Part shown: piece after piece, positions 45,359 to 57,443 of the stretch | Layout of the letters: each line of letters opens with the position of its first letter | How positions within the stretch are numbered: the stretch's first letter is position 1 | NCBI GenBank assembly: GCA_022560025.1 | Contig: JAFISE010000022.1 | Coordinates: 62,001-126,000, forward strand | DNA: 64,000 nt | Source of the DNA: Stagonosporopsis chrysanthemi | Lineage: Eukaryota > Ascomycota > Dothideomycetes > Pleosporales > Didymellaceae | Reading direction: 5' to 3' | Translations under genes and position numbers: made by a program | The notes under the pieces: model-generated | The model's input: only the letters and a program-made list of their open reading frames with translations | What the model was told of the DNA's origin: nothing | Database searches by the model: none

Positions 45359-48300
45359 CTACCTCACTGTTTGAGCGCGCCGGAGTTTAGGAGGTCCCAA
45401 TTGTCTCGCTTGCTTTGCAGCTCTAAGTAGGAATAACCTCCTTCGCCACCGTAAGATGTGCTTGGCGATACAAGTAGCAGCCTTGAGTTCCCTCGCCTTC
45501 TCAATCTTGAGAATGTCAATTTGCTCCTGTTGCACATTGTACTCATCCCGAATTCTGGTCAAAAACTCCAGACGCGGAACCGGTTGTTTGCCGGCGACCA
45601 TCATATCAGAAGATATGCTCTGCCAAAGGTCATTGTTGAACGGAGGTAGGTAAAGCATTTTGTGCTCCTTGTCGCAAACCAAAGGATGTCCGTTGCCTTC
45701 ATGGAGATTTTTATAGCAAGAAGGGCAAAGCTGTACACAGAGACAATGCTTACACACCCAGCAGTCAGCTAACATGTCCTTCCAATCTGTCTTGTAACAT
45801 CCGTCGCATGTGTAGCCGGATATGTATGCCTTGGGAGTTGATTGTATAGGCGTAGGATCTCCAGTCGCTTCATCAGCCGTATTGGGCATCATTAATGTGC
45901 CGCCTGAAGGAACATTGTTATGGCTCGATTTTGCTGGCTGCAGGACATCTGAAACTTTCGTGTCTGTAGCGATAGATTCACGTGAAGTTTGTGGCTTGAC
46001 AGCCTGCCAGACCGCAATAGCGTCGACGTCTTTGTCAAGAACAGTCAAGGTCTGAGCGAGATTCTGGAATCGCAGCTGAAGAGACTCATCGTCTGCTTGC
46101 TCAGGCCATTTGTCGAACACGCTACAAAGCCGACTTTGCGCCTCTACAGAAACCAGAGAGCGATCATCTCTGAGATGGTACAGTCTCAACAAACATAGGC
46201 GAGGGTCAGTTTGGCCCTGACGGAGGTCACGAATGATCCTGTTGTTCATTTTGGCAAGCGCTTCCAACCTGCTGACGTAGCTACCGGAAAGCTCTGAAGA
46301 TGCTGCGGTATTCTCGGTGATTGCCTTGTCGAGAAGAGATCGAGCCAATCTTTTACTAGCGCTGTATGCTGTGAACCAGGACATCGATGGATCATCGGAC
46401 TTTTGGACGATTTCCTCCCAAGACTGGATAGCACGCAAGTGATCGTGCTGTGAATGGCTCCCATGGAACCGAAGCACAGCTTGGTAGTATTGCAACTGTC
46501 CTTTGGTATAGGGGGAGACTCTGTTGTCTTGCTCCTCGGTTGCAGTTGGCTTCTCTGGCTGGTGGTCGATGGCCTCCTGGTATAGCAAGCACAGCTCATC
46601 TACGGCATTGACTTGTTTTGCCGCTGTCGCAACATGTCCATGGAGATTATCATCATATGCCACTTTCTGTAGCCAGTAGGCAGGGCCTTGGTCCTTGGCT
46701 GTCGTATTCTTCCAGCTCCGCATGAAGTCCACAATTGCGCGATAGTTTTTCATCTCGTCCCAGGTAGTGAACAAGCCTAACAGTGCAGTCGTATGCACCT
46801 GCCCCGGCCAAAGCTCCCCGTGAACTTTCTGGTTCAAGATGTTTTTGTAACACTTCGCAGCTGCCTCGAAGTCATTGCTCTGCTTGTTGCAGTCACCCTC
46901 AGCCAGAAGCACATCCCAGTACGCAACTTCATACTCCTTGTCAATCTTGAGAAATCGATCCTTGAGCGACTTGAACTTTTGTATGTCTTGTAGTGCAGTC
47001 TCGTACTCTTTCAGGGAGGCGTGAGCTCTTGACAACCCTAGAACCACACTCCAGCCCCGTTCTGAGTGTTCATCTACTTTCTCATATTCGCCGACGGCTT
47101 CTTTGTAATGTTCGAACGTGAGGAAGGTCGAACCCTTGCGATAAATCCACACTTGATCGTCGATCTCGAACTTCTGGGCTTTGGCCCACTCGAAGAAGTC
47201 ATCAATCTCAGGAAGTGGGGGAGCTTTGTCCTCGAACTTTTTCCCTGCAATCTATTCAGATGGTCAACCATGTGTCTTTGCAGCGAGGTCAGATGTGATT
47301 TACCTTGGCCACAAGACCGAAACAAGTCCAGAGATACTCCGGATCCAATGTTCCCGTGCAAGCAAACCAATGATATGCCAATCGCGTTGCAATTCGCTCC
47401 AGCAGCAAACGGTTGTTTGCCGATTCTTCGGTCACCCTTTTGACCCAGGAGCTCTTCTCAGCATCTTTTGCGTACCCTTTGGCGACGTGGGGGTTTTTCC
47501 AGAATTTAGTCAAAGGCCCAAGGAACTCATCTCGATAGAGCCAGTCGTACTTGAGTGTGCCGAGATGATCTTTACAAAACCATGCGTCAATGCTCTCAGG
47601 CTCGTAGAATAAGTCAACGAGCTTTGCACCAATAGCAGTCAACGATTGCCTATTGGGCTCGAATGACTCAAGGCTTTCCACCAAAGTTTTGAGGTGCTCG
47701 TAGAACCATATGGAAGCGTAATTGCGAAGTTTCTCTAGATTCATGTCGTCCCCAGTCTCGCTCAGGACTTCTATGCATGAACTGAAGACCGTGAAGTTTA
47801 CAGTGTTTTCATCGCCAAGATGGAGGTGCGCTGTATGGGCCATGGCGTCAAAAAACTCGTCGAACTTGAATCTGCTATAGTCGACCGAGTCGCAGGCGTT
47901 CCTGATAAATCGACGACAGAGATCAATCTCGGCTAAAGTGATCTCTTCGGTGCGTTGACCCGCGATATCAGACTCTGGGTCTTGGGCTTTATTCTCTCTC
48001 AGGATCTTGATAAGCTCATCAGATCTGAAAGTCACGACACCATCTTCGTCTGTCTTCAGCAAAGCTGAGTAAGTGTTGCGGATCTCAGATTCTAATCGGA
48101 AGTTTTCGCGAAAGGTCAGATACAGCGCACTTTGGAGGAACTTGATTGTGGCTCCATTGCTCACACCGGCCACCCATACAAGCAGCTCGTTGAGCTTCTT
48201 AACCTGGGCCGTGCTCAGCGAGGCACCAAGAGCTTTGAGCCTGTTCCTCTGGACTATATCCATGTCAATACTGGTGTTCTTGATGACATCCCGGACCTGC

Positions 48301-50066
48301 CTCTCTGTCTCACAGGAGCTGATCTCAGCAATCTTGGCTTCTAGGCGATGATAGTTGCCACAGATGCCTTCGATTAAAAGCTTGATGTTTGCTTCGGTCA
48401 GAAACTCCCTGAGGTCTGGCTCGGCCTGACAAAGTTCTATTACACGATATCTTGTCACGACCTCCAAGTCGCTTGTGTTTAGAAACAGGTTAGAACCTGG
48501 ATCATTACTGCTGCGATCATCGATAGAGCCTGTCGAGGAATCGTTGTCGGCTCCTAAGGTGATGGTGTGAATTCCTTCGGCGAGCGGCGGAACTCTGGCG
48601 AGCGCTTCAGTATTGCCCGACAAAAGCAGGCGTATGGAGATACCAGAGTCGTCAGATTTCGCCAAAGCACGTTGCACGATTGCCGCAATGGTCATCTCTT
48701 CTTTGCCAAGCTGCCCCCGACTGTCAAAGCCATCGATACAGATGAAGTAGGTCCCTTTCATGTGGCTGGACAATCCCAGGACGAGGTTCTCCCAACGATC
48801 TTCAGCTCGTGCCACATAAGCGACTTGTCCGCAGGCGTTGGCCACTGCTGTCGCATACCCGATATGTGCCGCAGCAAATTGATAGATGATTGAGCCAATA
48901 CATCGTTCCAGAGACTCGTCCTTGTCATCGCTATAGTAGTAGTACGCTAGATAGACCTGCTTTGATCCAGAACCAGCTCGGTATCTCCTTTGAAGATGAG
49001 AGATAGCATGGTTGGACGCATACGTCTTTCCGGAACCCGACTCTCCTTTCAAAACGAACACCTGTTTGTTGTGGTTGTTGACATCGCTCCACTGAATAAA
49101 TCCACCATCACGTTCAAGCCATTTGCCTGTGTTTTCGATGTGAGTTTTGCACAGCTCGCTGTGCCGCCTATCCCAGGACTCGGTTTCCCCAGCTTTCTGG
49201 AGCGCCAGGCTTTTCGCTATCTTGTCCCTGTCCTCTTTGTGTTGTTCCTTGGTGGTTCGACCATCTATGGTTAGTTTCATTTGTTGGTTGACGCTCAGGA
49301 TCTGTTCGGTGACCTTGTATGTTGCCTCAAGGTATTCCCGGATTTCGCCCTGATGGCGGTTCATCTCCTCTTCAGATTCACCCAGATGAAGTGCTAGTCC
49401 TTTGACATCGAACAATATCTCCTGGATTGAGGCGTTCGTAAAGTCCTTGATGCGCAGCTCTAGTAGCTCGAGAGACTGTGCTACCCCCCGGTCGTCGTTG
49501 AAGAGGACTATCCCCATCATGGTCTTGAACCTCTCTCTCTTGCTGGTTGCCAGCTCGTAAGAGTTCTGGAGGACATTCAAGAACAGAGTGAGCATGGTGT
49601 ACGCCGGCTCACGCAGATTCCGTGGCAGACGTGTTTCGTCTTTCCCAACTTTCTGCTCGAGGAAGTTATTCAGTTGCTTGAGGAATGCCGACGAGCGTTC
49701 CATCAGAGTAACGAATCCGTCCAGAACGTCCCCAAACCCTCTTGCTGCTTGTACCACGAAACTGATGGCATTCCAACATTGAGATGCCGGGCCAAAAACT
49801 ACACTTGCGCTCTGTGCGACAATATTTCCAAAGGTCTCGAGGCATGTGCCAATGTTCCTGAGAACTTGTCGAGCGTGCTCATGACCTCTCGATTTAGAGT
49901 TGCTGATATCCTGATCGACCCTGGCCTGGAAGCTCTTGAGTGTGGTTTTCGAGTCCAGCTTTTGTCTGGTAATGGTCTCGTACTGCGAAACAACTTGCGG
50001 CCAAACCTCGTGTAGGTCTTTGTTCTCATCGAAGTGGATCTCCGGCTCGTCGCGCCTACGCCCCAT
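45359..50066 (-). CDS. Large STAND/NLR-like NTPase with Goodbye-type N-terminus, helical repeats and ZZ-like finger
   Basis: 1551 aa from exons 50066-47304 and 47251-45359; the 52-nt intron falls in phase 0. The N-terminus (about 15-140, VWPQVVSQYETITRQKL) resembles the fungal STAND N-terminal Goodbye domain. It is followed by a helical linker and a P-loop NTPase with Walker A GESGSGKT (341-348) and Walker B FICIDGFD (441-448). Residues about 600-920 are helical, as in NACHT-associated winged-helix regions. From about 955 there are TPR-like helices (YKEAVGEYEKV, YETALQDIQKF, FEAAAKCYKNIL). A Cys/His cluster at about 1402-1450 (TCDGCYKTDW, CWVCKHC, LCPSCYKN, NGHPLVC) has the ZZ-finger pattern. 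Such proteins are candidate intracellular sensors in fungal immunity or incompatibility. Ligand and output unknown. The gene is intact. Confidence 0.87.
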
Positions 50067-51323
50067 TGTAGAAGCCCATGAAATGCAAGATTAAGCGCTT
50101 AAAACGGAGGTACAGTAGAGTCGTAACCTGCAGGCCCCTCAACTATCTGAATATTTGCGAAAGTGTCAACAAAGGAAGCAAGACTAGTATGGTAGATGTA
50201 GAATCTTCAGCTCAAAGCCGTTGCCTGCAAAAGATAGAGCAGGCGTTTCACCTATACATGTTCATGGAGGCGTCTTAGGGTGGTCAGCAACGGAGGAATC
50301 GAAAAATTCGCTCCCATAAGCCCAGCCGCACCTCTGCGCGTGTTGAGACCATGATTGGTTGACGGCAAATCTTCATCAGCATTCAGTCGCGATCGGTAGA
50401 CTCATGCGCTTTTCGGGCAAGCTAGTATCTCATGATGTGGCGCTGGACGTGCATGTTGACATGCACTGCGGAGTGTGGCTGCTGAGTCCGTGAGTAATGG
50501 GAGCTACAGCGCGGCATTGTGCGACCAAATGGATGCGAGGCCATTGCTCGATGTGAGATGGAAGCACAGGTGCAGCACAGAGGACAGATCAACGTAAAGG
50601 AAGTGGGGCAACCAGGGCTAGCCTGAGCACGCCCTCGCGCACCACAAGCACATGCGCACTGCAAGTGCAAACACCACTCGGACGCGGATTTCTAGATCCT
50701 ATCATCGTCGCTTACGATCGGTGTTGGTGGATAACTTCCCCTCCGTTTTTAGAAATGCCCACCAAGGCGTTTTCATCACTACTGGTGGACCACAGTGGGG
50801 CTCACGATTTTTTTGATCACGTGCAGCTGGACCTCAGCCCTGCTATCAGAGTTACAGAGTTCGTTGCTTCAGGCTATACTTCACGATCATTGAGTGCAAG
50901 TAAAACCTCCTAGTTTGAGATCGTAAACGGAACAGTACATGGTGCCGTTTTACGAGAGTCGCTCCTAGTTGGTTACTTCACTTATGGAATGTTTGCAACA
51001 ATGTTGGCATCTCGAGCCACAGAAGACCGACGCGGCGAAGCCATTATTAGACGCATAGCAACCCAAAATGACCTACCCAAAATGAGATCACGAAATAACG
51101 TCGACATGCGTTCATCCGTTCGAAAACAAGCTCTAGATACAACAAGACCTCGGGAAGCTCTATTAAGTGGCATAAGCAGAAACAAGGGCTCACCGTTGCA
51201 TACGGTCCATGTGGATCCTTCTCAGGTGAAAAAGTGAAAACACAGATCATGGAGGGCTTCACGGTGTGGTTTCAGGATAATTCAGGCTTCAATTATATGG
51301 AATAGTTCCGCACTGTAGCCTGA
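50067..51323. other. Intergenic, no gene seen
   Basis: Promoter side of the STAND gene and 3' side of a small gene. Short frames only, no repeats noticed. Confidence 0.55.
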
Positions 51324-51786
51324 CTATTGTTCAGTCTCTACTTCAGTCTGGGCAGTAAGCTTCCGCTTTCCATCACTTAATTTGACCTCCCAAAGAATAA
51401 CGTTAGTCTTCTTGGTTATGTGGCCTGTAGCTTTCTCTTTGGTCGTCCATTTGCTGAGAACCGCAACCATGCCGTCCGGAAGAGTCGGATTCTCTGGGTT
51501 CTCCCATTCAAGTATCACAGAGAAGGAGTCTTGAATCGATGTGCCGACGCTACGAGCGTATTGAAGGCCCAGTTTGAATTGATCGTAAGTGTATGTGTTA
51601 TGGTTGATCCTAGATTTATTAACGCAATGCTATTGGAGACAAAGATTGGGAGGCATGCTTGACTACTAAGCTTGAATCAACCTGTTCTTCGATAGCTTTG
51701 GCCGCGAGATCATTGTTCGGCTGGATGAACAGAGTATTGTTGAGCTTCTCTATCCATTGGCTAAGGGATTGCTGCTGGGTTGACAT
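51324..51786 (-). CDS. Small unknown protein, splice junction unresolved
   Basis: Two coding-like blocks on the minus strand. The first starts at ATG 51786 (MSTQQQSLSQWIEKLNNTLF, then NNDLAAKAIEEQV). The second reads NHNTYTYDQFKLGLQYARS, ILEWENPENPTLPDGMVAVL and ends TAQTEVETEQ at 51324. Together they look like a small NTF2/SnoaL-like cupped-fold protein of about 130 residues. The candidate intron (GTTGAT donor about 51681, CTAG acceptor about 51611) puts the second block out of phase by two, so either a different donor is used or the gene carries a frameshift. Function unknown. Confidence 0.45.
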
Positions 51787-52547
51787 CTTGCGTTGCTACA
51801 TGATGTGAGTATACCTCAATTGTTAAAGCTGCATGTCAAACTCACGAAGATTAGTGGGTTGTAGAAAAGGGATTGAGAAGAACGATTTTGATATACCTCG
51901 AGGACACAATACTAACCTTAAATGCTTCATAACTTTGAGCAGTCTCGAAACCTTCCTTGATGCTGCTGTGGTGCGTATCCGCACTGTTCCGTCCGAGACG
52001 TACTAGCGGTTGCGGATTTGCGGCGTCGCGGACTTACAGATCTTTGGAAATTGTTATCGTGCGCCTTGCAAACCAGCTACGCTGTTTCGATAACAGCTTG
52101 AGCTTACACAGTATCTGTGGCTCATGCCTTAAATTTATTTTCCCACATGATCATTTTGCCTGCAGCCCCACAGCATTGTTTAGCACGTGCAACACGACTA
52201 GACGATTGATTCAATCCTTGGCTCCTAGCACATCCAGTTTCCGTTTGTACGTCTTTGTTACTTGGACGAATCCAGGCTTGTCTGTCCAGAGGTTGCGGGC
52301 CGTCTCTTGTGTGGTAGAGTTTTACAATCAACCAAGCACGCGAACTCCGCACACTAGCGGAGTTTCTAGACAGACCCTACCGTAAGATCCGTACCGGAAC
52401 CAGTAGCTCGAAATCACGCTCTGATCGATTCGCTGTTTTAAAGCAGACCCGTGTGAACTCACAGAGCTTCTGCTCAGTACAGCATTTCTAGCTATCTTCG
52501 CGCTAAGAGCCACCTATAAAGGATCATTTCAACACATACTACACAGA
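51787..52547. other. Intergenic, promoter side of the SDR gene
   Basis: No gene seen. A TATA-like CTATAAAGG lies at about 52514, some 34 bp before the SDR start codon, so the 5' untranslated region may be very short. Confidence 0.5.
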
Positions 52548-53526
52548 ATGGAGGGACTTCCGGAAATCAAACATATGGTCAAGACAATTCATAAAGAAGA
52601 GGTAAAGGCTTCAGTCTGCCTTTATATCCTGGTCATGACTGGCTGACACAACGTGAACCTAGTATCCCGCTATATCTCCTTTGAATCCTGCAAATTCAGC
52701 AGTGAACAAGACAGTTCTCGTCACAGGTGGAGGTACTGGGATCGGTTATGCTATTGTACGAGGCTTCGCTCTCGCTGGCGCCTCGAGCATAATCATTACT
52801 GGTCGCAGACCCGATGTGCTTGCTGCCAGCGCAAAGCGACTGTCAGAGGAAATACCTTCAGTCCAGATCCAGACATACTCCGTGGACATTGGAAACGACG
52901 AGGCTGTAGACAATATCTTTGCTACAGTGCGCAGAAGCCTAAATTTGGAAAAGGATATTGATATCCTTTTCCTATGCGCCGCACAAGGCGCCCCAGCATG
53001 CGATGTCCTCTCCTATTTACCCGCTCAGGTCCGCACCTTTACTGATACAAATATCCTGGGCAACATCAACGTCGTACGGGCCTTCCTGAGTACTGCGGAT
53101 GTCTATAAGACAGCGGGCACGAGTGTCAGAGTCATCCTTGACGTCTCGTCCAATGGCGCACACGTCATTTACCCAATGCTGAGCCTGTACAACATCAGCA
53201 AGAGTGCTTTTACGTATTTCTTGCGCCACGCTGCAGCTGAATACCAAGGCAGGGTTCGAGTTCACAGCTTCAATCCAGGGAGCATTCTGACGGACCCAGC
53301 AAAGGAGGCTGGCCTGGACGAGAGCAGCCAGGCATGGGATGATGTCAGCCTGCCAGCGGGGTTTGCGGTGTGGCTGATAACTCCGCAGGCAGCTTTTCTC
53401 AATGGAAGATTCGTTATGGGTGCCTGGGATGTGGATCAATTGGTCGATATGAAGGACCAGTTTCAGGCTGATCGAGACCTTGGCAAGATTGTACTCAAGA
53501 TCAAGCCTGATTCTCCCTCTCCGTGA
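52548..53526 (+). CDS. Short-chain dehydrogenase/reductase
   Basis: NAD(P)-dependent oxidoreductase with a Rossmann fold, probably cytosolic. Exons 52548-52601 and 52663-53526 give 305 aa. The first small exon supplies MEGLPEIKHMVKTIHKEE. Splicing joins it to YPAISPLNPANSAVNKTVLV, the usual N-terminal pattern of this fungal SDR subgroup; without it the frame has only a TTG start. Cofactor motif TGGGTGIG (39-46), active-site Ser near 180 (DVSSNG), and Tyr194/Lys198 in YNISK are all present. FNPGSILTDPAKEAG follows as expected for substrate-loop entry. The substrate is not visible and the neighbours are unrelated. Confidence 0.9.
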
Positions 53527-54161
53527 AATATTTTGTCGGTTCTAAAATATCTACCTGATAGAAAGAAGTCGTTACATGTGACCACGTTTCCATTCCACTT
53601 TTTGCCTTAGAACACAATCCTCTGTAGATTGTCAGACATCGATGAAGTTGCGAATGAGTGTCCCGCTCGCGAAAACCAGAGATTGTCATGCAGAACTATG
53701 CTTCCCATCTGGCAGCGATATCGACTCCTCGTATCAACAGACCCCATGAGCTAGAGATGACAGCGCCAGTAGCAGCTCTTGTCACATGGTTGTACCGTCT
53801 CTTCGCTCCCTGCCTCCTGGAGTGGCACAATTCTACATCCTCAGCTCGGCGCCCATCAATGCAAACGATCAAGACGCTGGGGTTCACAACCAAAATCGTA
53901 GGCAGGCCACGACCGACAAAAAGTAATGTTGTGAGTACAGAATTTGGGCGTAATGCCCTTGTCGTTTTAGGCTTCTGTGAAGATGACGCGTAGATGAGTA
54001 ATGAACGACTACCGCGGAGGTGTGACATCGGAAGCACCTCGCACCTTGTCAACATGGGCTCGCTCGCTTCCCGAAAGGGGCGACCGCGGAAAGCACGCTC
54101 GCGCCCCTGCAGAGGACTCAACGCAACATACACTATGATCATTCATTTCCCTAGTCCTTAT
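53527..54161. other. Intergenic between convergent genes
   Basis: No supported gene. Frames on both strands are short and without family resemblance. Confidence 0.55.
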
Positions 54162-54608
54162 TCAACTTCCGTCCTTTCCCTTCTTGTCCTCATTTCCATT
54201 CTCCTCAGTCCTGCCCTTATCCTCGTCCTCGTGCTCTATCTTGCAACCCAACATATGGTTACATGTATTAATAGCGCTCTTCTTAGCCTCCTCTTCAGTT
54301 GTAGGATCTTCTTCTCCCCGAAGCTTTCTTTTCCACCATATTTTGACAATGGTAGCCCACTCCTTGGCCTCGGTGTTGTCGGGGTCGCCCGCGACAATTT
54401 CGAGCCGGATGACCTCTCGAGGCCTCCAGCCATAGTAAATATGGAACATAGCGTTGCCCTGTGCTTCGAGCACCTCTGTATTAATCCAAACCTTGTCGTC
54501 CATGTCGCGCGGATCGTGCCCGTTCAGCATCTTGGTGTAGTCGTCATGCGTGATGGTGTGGTTCCATTCTGCCGTTCCCGGTGGAGCTTCGAAGGGAATT
54601 GGTGGCAT
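54162..54608 (-). CDS. Small unknown protein with acidic/lysine-rich tail
   Basis: 148 aa, one exon, starting MPPIPFEAPPGTAEWNHTIT. The first about 100 residues look folded, with regularly spaced Trp and aromatic residues (VWINTEVLEAQGNAMFHIYY, WRPREVIRLEIVAGD, EWATIVKIWWKRKL). The last about 40 are low-complexity Glu/Asp/Lys. There is no signal peptide or transmembrane helix, and only two Cys. I do not recognise the family. Coding is supported by codon-like composition and a clean start and stop, not by homology. Confidence 0.55.
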   Translation of the reverse strand: MPPIPFEAPPGTAEWNHTITHDDYTKMLNGHDPRDMDDKVWINTEVLEAQGNAMFHIYYGWRPREVIRLEIVAGDPDNTEAKEWATIVKIWWKRKLRGEEDPTTEEEAKKSAINTCNHMLGCKIEHEDEDKGRTEENGNEDKKGKDGS

Positions 54609-55116
54609 TGTTGTTTACGGGCCCGGGTTGGATATAAAGGTGAGCTTGCTCCGATAAGTGGAGTGGGCGCAGGATTCTTTCTTTGAATGGACTTCGTTTT
54701 CTGCCCATCAATACCATCAATCCGTGGTTAGGTGGTGATTGGAGGAAAGTGGGAGCAGATAAGCCTGGAGAATAAGACAATGAGCCATTGCACGCTGCCC
54801 GGGTAACATCAGCGCTTCGCCAAAGGTTGTTTTTTTCGGTAGACGAATTACAGTCCAGCAACAGTAAACATAAAACAACAGATAGGAGGACTTGTTCTCA
54901 ACGTCCTATGGTCGTAAGAAAATAATGGCTGAGCTTTATTTCTAAAATGCTATTTGACAAGAGGCTTGCCGAACGATCGCGGGCGACCCCGCTTTCCTAC
55001 GGTGTCTGTGCGCGTAATTTGGCTGGCACGCATCACCACAATCAAACCCACTTGAACACAGACAAGCTTATTTGCAGGTTCCATTTCCAGCTCCACCGTG
55101 TCTCTCCATCCATGAG
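54609..55116. other. Divergent gap upstream of the leucine-cluster regulator
   Basis: 508 bp between divergent genes, holding both promoters. No gene seen. Confidence 0.55.
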
Positions 55117-57279
55117 ATGTCGTTGTCATCCGAAGATAGAGCAAGAGAATACAAGCGCGTACGACAAGCGTGCGACAATTGCCGGTGAGACTTCCGAGCC
55201 TATCATTGCTGGAATAAACGTGACTGATATCAAGCACCAGGCGCAAAAAAACCCGCTGTTCCGGAGAGCGGCCTATCTGTTCATTTTGTGCTCGTTTAGG
55301 CCAGCATTGTCATTATGCCGAAGATGTCTACTCGGAGTTCAATCTGCAGCCCGGCGCGAACCCAACGACAGAGTATAACAACCGCCTGGCAGCCCGCGTT
55401 GCTCTTCTGGAATCAAGGCTTAGTCTTCTCGACGCGAACAACACTGTCCCAAATGCTTTTCACACTACCGGTAGCAGCCCGGGGCAGCAGTCCAATGCCA
55501 CAGATGGGCCACCAGGAGTAATGCTTCCTGGTACACGTGCTGATAGGTCAGTGGATGGACAAAGTTACCTTGGTTACTGTCAAAACTGATGTAAATCGCA
55601 GCGAATATGCGTCCTTACTAGACCATTGCATGTTACAATCTCTTACTGATGTGTATTTCCGTCATTGCCACCAGCACCCATACACTTATTTCGACGAGGG
55701 CACTTTCCGTCAAAGCCTCGAGATGGGGATCCTACCCTCCTATCTTACGCTTGCCATTGCTGCCATTGCCGTTAGCCACTCTAATGAGCTCTGTTATGTA
55801 GGAAGCCAGACGGAAGCCATGAACGCTTACTCAAGGCTAGCTTGGTCACAAATCATGGATCAGTCCTTCTCGGATGACCACGGCCCGAGTATACACACTG
55901 TCCAGGCGGCCAATATGCTAGGGATTGTCGAATATATCGGTGACTGACCCTAATCTGCCGTACTATGATCTCTCTGCTGACTTCAGCTCAGCTGGACGCC
56001 CTCAAGTCGCCTGGGTGAAGATAGGTTTAGCAGTCCGTCTTGCACAAACATTGCAGCTTGGAAATGAGCCCCCTCCGGGTCTTTCACGAATTGCATCTGA
56101 AGAGCGACGTCACACATTCTGGTCCGTTTACATTCTGGATAAGTTGGTGTCCTGTGGTCGGCATAGGCCGCCAACACTCCTTGATGTCGACTGTAAAGTT
56201 CAATTGCCCGTCGACCAATGCTCTTTACGAGCCACATCCCAAATGGAATTACCAACCCTTGCAGCTATCCAAGAGATACCTGACATTCCTCCCTTAGAAA
56301 AGAGTGATCATTTCGCATTAACCATTTTCATGGTCTCCACTCTTGGGCGTATAGCAAGGTGGGCTTTCAGGCAAGGCACCCCCGATATTCGACTCCCGTG
56401 GGACTCAAGGAGTGAATTTTCCCGAATCAAAGGCATGCTTCTGAGCTTCGAGTCTTACTCTGATGCCTGCGACGGTAATTTTGTCGACATTCTCGATAAG
56501 CATTTTGTGTTTCAGGGCCTTATCGACGAAGGGCTATCGTCCCTATTCACGTTTTCTCATGTTATCTACTATGTTAATCAGTGTCTCCTGCATCATCCTT
56601 TTCTTCTACGGCAGCACTTACAGGCATTCAAGGCGAATGTGCCTGTTGGGTTTCTTCGGGATGCCATGCTCAAGAGCAAGGAATATGCGTCACGCTTGGC
56701 AGCCATTCTACATGCCCGTCAAGAACGTGGCTCTAAGACTTGCCCCAGTTTTTATGCATACGCGGCTACAGTAGCTGGGACGATCCTCCGACTTCACGTC
56801 GAGGAGGCCTCTTTTCTCGAAAGGGACGATGTAGAAGCGGCGTATCATTCATGCCTCCGCTTCCTAGAGCATAAGTCGGTACGATGGCAGTCGTACAAAA
56901 GCATGGTAAGTGAGATTTTCTGCATCTCATAAGCACACAATTACCAAGATGATGCACTGACTGATGATGATGATAGAGTCGTTTACTGAGGGATTTCCAG
57001 CCAACATCCTCGCAAGCCAAGTCCCTTCTCTCCTTTACTCTAGATCGCGCACCGCCGGTGCCCGACTTTGAAGAATTGCTGTGGTGTATGTGTGACTACA
57101 GTTGGCTGGTGAGCTCGAACCGACATACCTCAAAGACCGCTGGGGAACGTCAAAGTGAGACCAGTATTCCACACGGTGCGGCGACCTTGAACACCAGGTC
57201 CGATGATACACCTGATTTTGATACGCTCCTTCATGGAGCGTTATCATTGGATTATTCCCGACTGGGCAACATTGCGTAG
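55117..57279 (+). CDS. Zn2Cys6 transcription factor next to leucine-type catabolic genes
   Basis: Nuclear regulator of 642 aa from five exons: 55117-55184, 55241-55546, 55602-55939, 55992-56905 and 56977-57279. Intron 1 splits the zinc cluster; splicing restores cysteines at 19, 22, 29, 36, 39 and 46 (CX2CX6CX6CX2CX6C) with the basic run RRKKTR. A coiled-coil-like segment follows (NNRLAARVALLESRLSLL). The fungal-specific transcription factor domain runs from about residue 110, with the landmark AGRPQVAWVKIGLAVRLAQ restored at the exon 3/4 junction and RRHTFWSVYILDKLVSCGRH after it. The 3' end is convergent with the acyl-CoA dehydrogenase gene (164 bp apart). By position it is the likely pathway-specific regulator of the cluster to its right. 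Target genes and inducer are inferred, not shown. Confidence 0.88.
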
Positions 57280-57443
57280 GGGGGATGGCCCTCCCCATCG
57301 TCACATGTAAGTCGCATGTATGCCCTCTGCCCTTGTTGTATCGCCTCTTCATCGAATAGATACAGAAATTCCCACAGTGCCTCAACGTATATTTTTAATG
57401 TATATGTTTGATCAAGGAAACTCTGGTTTTCTGTTTTCTTCGC

